A DNA stretch of 64,000 bases from Diaporthe sp. PMI_573 (lineage: Eukaryota; Ascomycota; Sordariomycetes; Diaporthales; Diaporthaceae): positions 141,972-205,971 of the forward strand of contig JAJTUP010000100.1 in the NCBI GenBank assembly GCA_021399435.1. The letters are read 5' to 3'. Shown here piece by piece: positions 59,258-64,000 of this stretch; position 1 is the first letter of the stretch; every line of letters starts with the position of its first letter. Made by a program: the position numbers and the translations under genes. The notes beneath the pieces are model-generated. The model did no database searches and had not been told where the DNA came from. It was given only the letters and a program-made list of their open reading frames with translations.

Positions 59258-59793
59258 TTGAAGGTTAGTAGATCAAATAAGAGTTAGGTAGCAGTAGGGT
59301 ATACTAAGGTCTTGTTAAGACAATTGAAAATAGTTCGGATAACTTTACATTGAATTTAAGTAGGCTTCTGTTAGCCTTCCTTATAGTCTCTCTAATATCG
59401 TCTCAACCCTAGGCACGCTATGGTTAGCTCTGGTATGTAGATAGAGAGGCTGGAAAATTTGGCCCTTAGACTTACTATCTTTAGCTTTAAATAACTAGCT
59501 AACCCTAACCCTAACAGTAACCAAACTAAATATAGATAAACTTTAGAAATCAGGCTATCTAATAAGCTAGGTTATATACTTTTTAGGTAAGAAATAAAAA
59601 AAATATAGAGATTTAAAGTTAGGGTCTTACAATAGCCTAAAAAATCGACTCACGGCCACTAAACTTATCTACTGCCGCACACGCTATATAGGCACTTAGC
59701 TAAAAAAGTACCAAGTCTAGGGTAACTCCCTACATAAAGTCTAGAGTAACTCCCTACATATAGCACCTATACAAGCATTTCCGTTTAACACTT
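59258..59793 (-). repeat. 3' LTR of copy B
   Basis: Reverse-complement match to the LTRs of copy A, including CTAACCCTAACCCTAAC near 59500 (two telomere-type units) and the paired AGTCTAGGGTAACTCC blocks. It differs from both copy A LTRs mainly by transitions. Confidence 0.8.
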
Positions 59794-61661
59794 CTTCTAT
59801 TAAAGATATAGGCCTAAAATAGGCCTATAGTATTTAATTCTTACTTTGAATAGAAATGTAAGAGAAAAAGAAAAAGCCCTCTATAGAAAGAAAACCCCTT
59901 CTGAAAGAAATCTATCTATTATTGAAGAAATAGTAGCTAGAGGGCCCTAAAGTCCCCCTTCTACTCTACTAACTCTACTAGGCCAAGCTAGCCTAGAAAC
60001 ACCTAAAATTTAGGTATTGGAAGGGCTTTTATAAGCCCGTCTACTACCATTTTACTAGTCTCTAGGTATTTAACCTCGAGGGTCCTCTTCTAAACTTTAG
60101 CATATAGGTAGTAATACCTTAGAAGGGTGTACTTAGTCTTTTAGTGATGTAAGGGGTTCTTAGTAATAGAGATAGCGCCTGTATTATCTTTATAAAGAAT
60201 AGTAAGCCTTAGAATAGGCCTATTTAGCTCTATATAGATCCTATGAAGCTACTGGATTTCCCTAGTAGCCTCTATAAGCCTTATAAATTTAGCCTCTAGC
60301 ATAGATAATACTATAGTGCTTTCTTGCTTTGATTTCTAAGAAATAGGCCCCTTACTTAAGGTAAATATATATCTATAGGTTGACTTTAAGGAGGCCTTAT
60401 CTCTAGTATAGTCGCTATTAGAATAGCCTATAAGCTCTAAAAGAGAGCTCTATAGAGAGTTTTTTAGGCTCTTTATAAAATATCTGATAGCTAGTTATCG
60501 GTAGCTATTAAGGTACCTAAATAGGTTCTAAGTAGTAGATAGGTGTTGAAGCTTAGAAGCTTGAAAAGCCCTAGCTAACTACTGGACCGGAAAGCTTATA
60601 TCAGGCCTAGTTTAGGTAACTAAATATATAGCAGTACCCACTATAGCCTGAAAACGCTTATATTAAATTCGGTCTAGTATAGGTCCTTTAATAGAGCCTA
60701 AATTAACAAAATTTAGCTGGAGAGGAACTAAAATAGGCCTAGAACCCTTTAAATTAAAGGTTCTAATAGCTTCTTCTATATACTGGCTCTAAGAGAGCTA
60801 TAGGGTTTGGTTAAAGCAGTCCCTAATAATTTAAACCTCTAGAAAGAAGCTTATAGGGCCCCTATCTTCTATAGTATATACCTTATATATTTGTCTCTTT
60901 AAGGCCTAAATTTTCGAGATTCCAGGCCCTATAATTAGGCAATCATCAACGTAGGTTACTATAAATAAGCCTGATGTTTTATTGTAGAAGACGGCGGAGT
61001 CTAAGAGTAGTGGCTTAAAGCCTAAGCTTTTTAAAAGGTTAATAACTATTTGTTACTACTCTCTAGAGGCCTACTTCAGGCCATACAGTGCTTTATTTAG
61101 CCAAATTATTTACTAAATAGAGGGGTTATAGCCAGCTTTAGCTAATAGCCTTTAGATAAGGCTACTAGCTTAAGCTATAAATTCTTTAAAACCCTCTAAA
61201 AGCACTATAAAGACCTATTCTTTTAGTGTACCGTTTAGGAAGGTACCTATAAAATCAATCTACTTGATTTTTCAGTCTAGAATAGCAGCTAGCGCTAGTA
61301 GTACCCTCTAGGTAGGAGGGGTAGAGGTAGAGGTAAAAGTATCTATATAATTTACTCTTTCTCTTTATTAGAACCCTTTAATTACTAATTAAGCTTTAAA
61401 CTTAAAAACTTGATTATTCTCATCCTTTTTCTCTCTTAGAACTAGTTAACTAGTAATAGGCTTTTAACCTTTTAGAAGCTTACTATCTAGCCAAAATTCG
61501 AAGGTATTTTACAGAATAATCTGCTTAAATTTACTATAGATTACCTTTAGCCATTTAGCCCTATTAGAGCTTTTTAGTACCTATTTCCAGGTCTAGGGGG
61601 CTTGGGTATTAGTTATATTATATGTCTTTTAGTATATTTTCTTAAAAATAGAGAAGATAAT

Positions 61662-62039
61662 CTATTTAGCGTATAATAGGTCTATTTCTTCAGGTAGAGT
61701 TGGACCTAAACCCTCTAGGGATGACTTTATAGGGCCTAAAGTAGGCCCTATATCCTCTAATTCCCCAGAACCCTCTGGGGGGTCCCCTTCTATAGAGAGT
61801 GCAGGTAAGCCTAAGAGAGGCTTTTCTAGGGGGTCTAAAATAGGCCCGGCAGGTACTATAGGGCCTGAGAGAGGCCCAGTAGGTTTTAAAGGGTCTAAGA
61901 GAGGCCCTTTAGCGGTTATAGGGTCTATATTCCTATCTAGAGGGTCTGAGAAGCCCTCTACTACCCCTTCTAGCCCAAAACCACTACTAGTATCTATACT
62001 GCTTAAATCCTCGTAAATCTTTACAATAGAGGTTTTCAA
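61662..62039 (-). pseudogene. Integrase-RT linker fragment of copy B
   Basis: A 125-codon open stretch whose predicted peptide is identical to that at 55679-56056 in copy A. This shows that parts of the two copies are almost unchanged although others have accumulated mutations. Confidence 0.7.
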
Positions 62040-63011
62040 AACAGTATGCCTTTTAGAGATATATACTTAGTATATATTATTCCCTAATACTGCTAACAAA
62101 TAGCCTGTTTTAGTCCTCAGGGCTAGTTTATAGCCCTTTAGACGCTTTTCTTCAGGTAGGAAAACCTCACAGCAAGCTCCTATAACCCTATATTTCTTCA
62201 GAAGGGGTTTATAGGTTTTAGAAGGCTCTAGCCCATTGTAAAGCTCTTAATAGGCTGTAAGGTCTCTATTTATAAAAGCAATAGAGTTAATTAACTCTAA
62301 AACGGCAGGTATAGTAAAACACTATAGATATAGCAGTAGGCCTACAGCAAGCATAGTAGCCTTTAAACAGTCTAGAATAACTCTAATAGAGCGTTTTATT
62401 AGACCGTTTTGCTCGTAGATATAGGGGCTGCTAGTTGAAAACTCTATACCTTTATACTATAGCCAGGCCTATAGGCTAGCATTTATCTCCTTCCCACCAT
62501 TAAAATAGAAGCCCTTAGGGTACCGCCCAAATAAGGCTTTTAAGAACCTAAAAAAGCCCTTAATAGTATCCATAATAGGGTCTCTATCTCGGCTTTTTAG
62601 CAGGAAAAGCTACCGAAATCTAGACTTTCTATCTACTATTAGTAGCCCAATAGGGCACTTATTATAGGGCATAGGCTTAATAGAAAAGGTGTCCCCTTCT
62701 AAAGAGTCTAATATACCCTCTGATCGTCTATAGGCCTATGGTTAAGCCTACGACCGCTTTAGCCCTATCAGGCAAGTAAGAAAGTCCCCTTCTAAGATAG
62801 AATCAAAATTAGGTACCCCCTGGGCAATTTTAGCCGTCTTCTTCAGTAGACAAGGCTTATATGCCCTAATCTCTTATCCAGAGATAAGCTAGTTTGAGTA
62901 GCTTAGGGGACCCTTTAGAAGGTTTAGCCTAAATAGGCTGTCTGGTGCCTTTCTAGAAGGCGAGAGGCCCTCTAAAAGGAGATCTTCTAGGTCCTCTATG
63001 CCCTACCCCCC

Positions 63012-63245
63012 CTATTTCCTACAGGCGTTTCTGGCCGAGAGGGCGAAAGACCTATAGAAGGGGGCGTGCAGGGACCCGTACCGGAAGACCCTGTATCTTA
63101 GGGTTAGGCTTCTTAGCCTAGAACCTGAGGCAGTAGAGCCTATAGAGGACCTGGAAGGGCCTAATTCTTCTGTAAGAATAGGCTCTTTAGGGGTAGGGAT
63201 TTTTTCATAGTCCCTAGCTGCCTCCCTATTAAAAGGGGGCAGCAC
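63012..63245 (-). pseudogene. Protease-integrase fragment of copy B
   Basis: A 77-codon open stretch starting LPPFNREAARDYEKIPTPKEP, matching copy A at about 54473-54706. In copy A the same frame has stops, so the copies have decayed at different sites. Confidence 0.6.
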
Positions 63246-64000
63246 TTCTCCAAAGCTTTCGTACTACTACTGGGACATAGTATATACTATTTGCTTGGTA
63301 GAATAGGCTTGTAGGGCCTGTACCCCCTTCTAAGGGATAAAAAATCCCGTTTTAGAAGGGTCTAAGTTATAATCGGTTGCTGATTAGCCTTATAGAGGGT
63401 TTTTCTCGAAAGATAACCCCCTGCATTATAGTGTCGAAGACCACTAAAAATGCTTATATCCATAGAGGGCACAAATAGTACCTCTTTTAGGACTTAGACA
63501 CTTAGTCTTGCTAGGTTTTCAGGGCTATCTACCTAAATACAGCGTTGCCTCTACCTAAGGGTAAACTCTACCCCACCTATCTGTAGGTACCCAAAATCAC
63601 CAGTAGTCACTAAATTAGTGAACAAAGAACGGTTATTTACTATATATACGGTAGAACCCATAGTATAGTAGGGCAGTAGGCCTAGAAGGCCTAGAAGGCT
63701 TAGGGCCCTTTTAGAGGGACCTAGGGCCCTTTTTAGGAGGCCCTTCCAACTATAGGCCCCTGTAACAATGTTTACAGGGGCTCTCTAGGCTATAGACAAG
63801 CTGTCTAAATCACTAGCCTCATCACCTAGAGAATAGCTCTTATTAAAAGCTAATTCTTCATCACTATAGGCTAATAGCCTACAGTACAGGTATAGTCCCT
63901 GAATCTTTAGAAGACTCTTTAGAGGTCTCCCCATACTAGATTCGGCTTAGTAGATTTTTTCTTGCTACTAGAGCCGCTGATCCCTTATTAGGCTTATTTC

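Larger units (their letters stand above)
59258..64000 (-). mobile_element. Ty1/copia LTR retrotransposon, copy B, inverted, cut by window edge
   Basis: Minus-strand copy of the same element; coordinates in the two copies add up to about 117718. Its 3' LTR occupies about 59258-59793, with RNase H, reverse transcriptase, integrase and protease-like regions following leftward in reverse order. The 5' part, from Gag onward, runs out of the window. The reverse transcriptase motif is YVDD here (about 60941-60952), unlike YVDN in copy A. RNase H ADRLTKALP has decayed to DGLIKALP. Other frames are interrupted by stops, so this copy is also non-functional as read. Confidence 0.85.

Overview
The window is nuclear DNA of a filamentous ascomycete (Pezizomycotina, most likely Sordariomycetes). 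Genes carry short GT-AG introns of about 50-160 bp with CTRAC-type branch points. Gene content is typically fungal: an Ste6-type a-pheromone exporter, a Zn2Cys6 regulator, RTC5, a plasma-membrane syntaxin, mitochondrial bL36m and an LYR protein. Exon structures were derived by hand; for every multi-exon gene the splice phases were checked to add up to an open frame. No tRNA, rRNA, CRISPR array or bacterial-type operon was seen.

Layout. Positions 1-3.7 kb are gene-poor and partly AT-rich, with a strong hairpin near 0.85 kb. From 3.7 to 50.3 kb is a normal euchromatic gene block: PBDC1-like (-), a large unknown protein (+), MFS transporter (+), Ste6-like ABC exporter (-), cupin (+), tannase/feruloyl-esterase family enzyme (+), PLAC8 protein (+), DNA polymerase kappa (+), NmrA-like protein (+), NatD/Naa40 (-), LYRM2-like (+), bL36m (-), unknown Cys-rich protein (+), MEMO1 (+), a doubtful small ORF (-), syntaxin/Sso (+), unknown protein (-), APC11 (-), mercaptopyruvate sulfurtransferase (+), Zn2Cys6 factor (+), RTC5 (-). 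The genes are unrelated housekeeping and accessory functions and do not form an obvious biosynthetic cluster.

From about 50.6 kb to the end the sequence is AT-rich repeat DNA. It holds two Ty1/copia LTR retrotransposons in inverted orientation (about 51.6-58.46 kb on +, and 59.26 kb to beyond the window edge on -). They are separated by about 0.8 kb containing a roughly 40-bp minisatellite. Both copies are broken by stop codons, mostly TAG, and their LTRs differ mainly by transitions, as expected from repeat-induced point mutation (RIP).

The most notable observations are: the large retrotransposon palindrome; a diverged 15-bp minisatellite family at two and perhaps three loci; two homologous introns in one MFS gene that look like introner-like elements; a 5-nt microexon and an unusual extracytosolic tail in the syntaxin gene; paired loss of both cysteines of the CS-D-HC motif in the tannase-family enzyme; and direct repeats bracketing the Ste6-like gene. 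I found no clear candidate for a wholly new multi-gene system.
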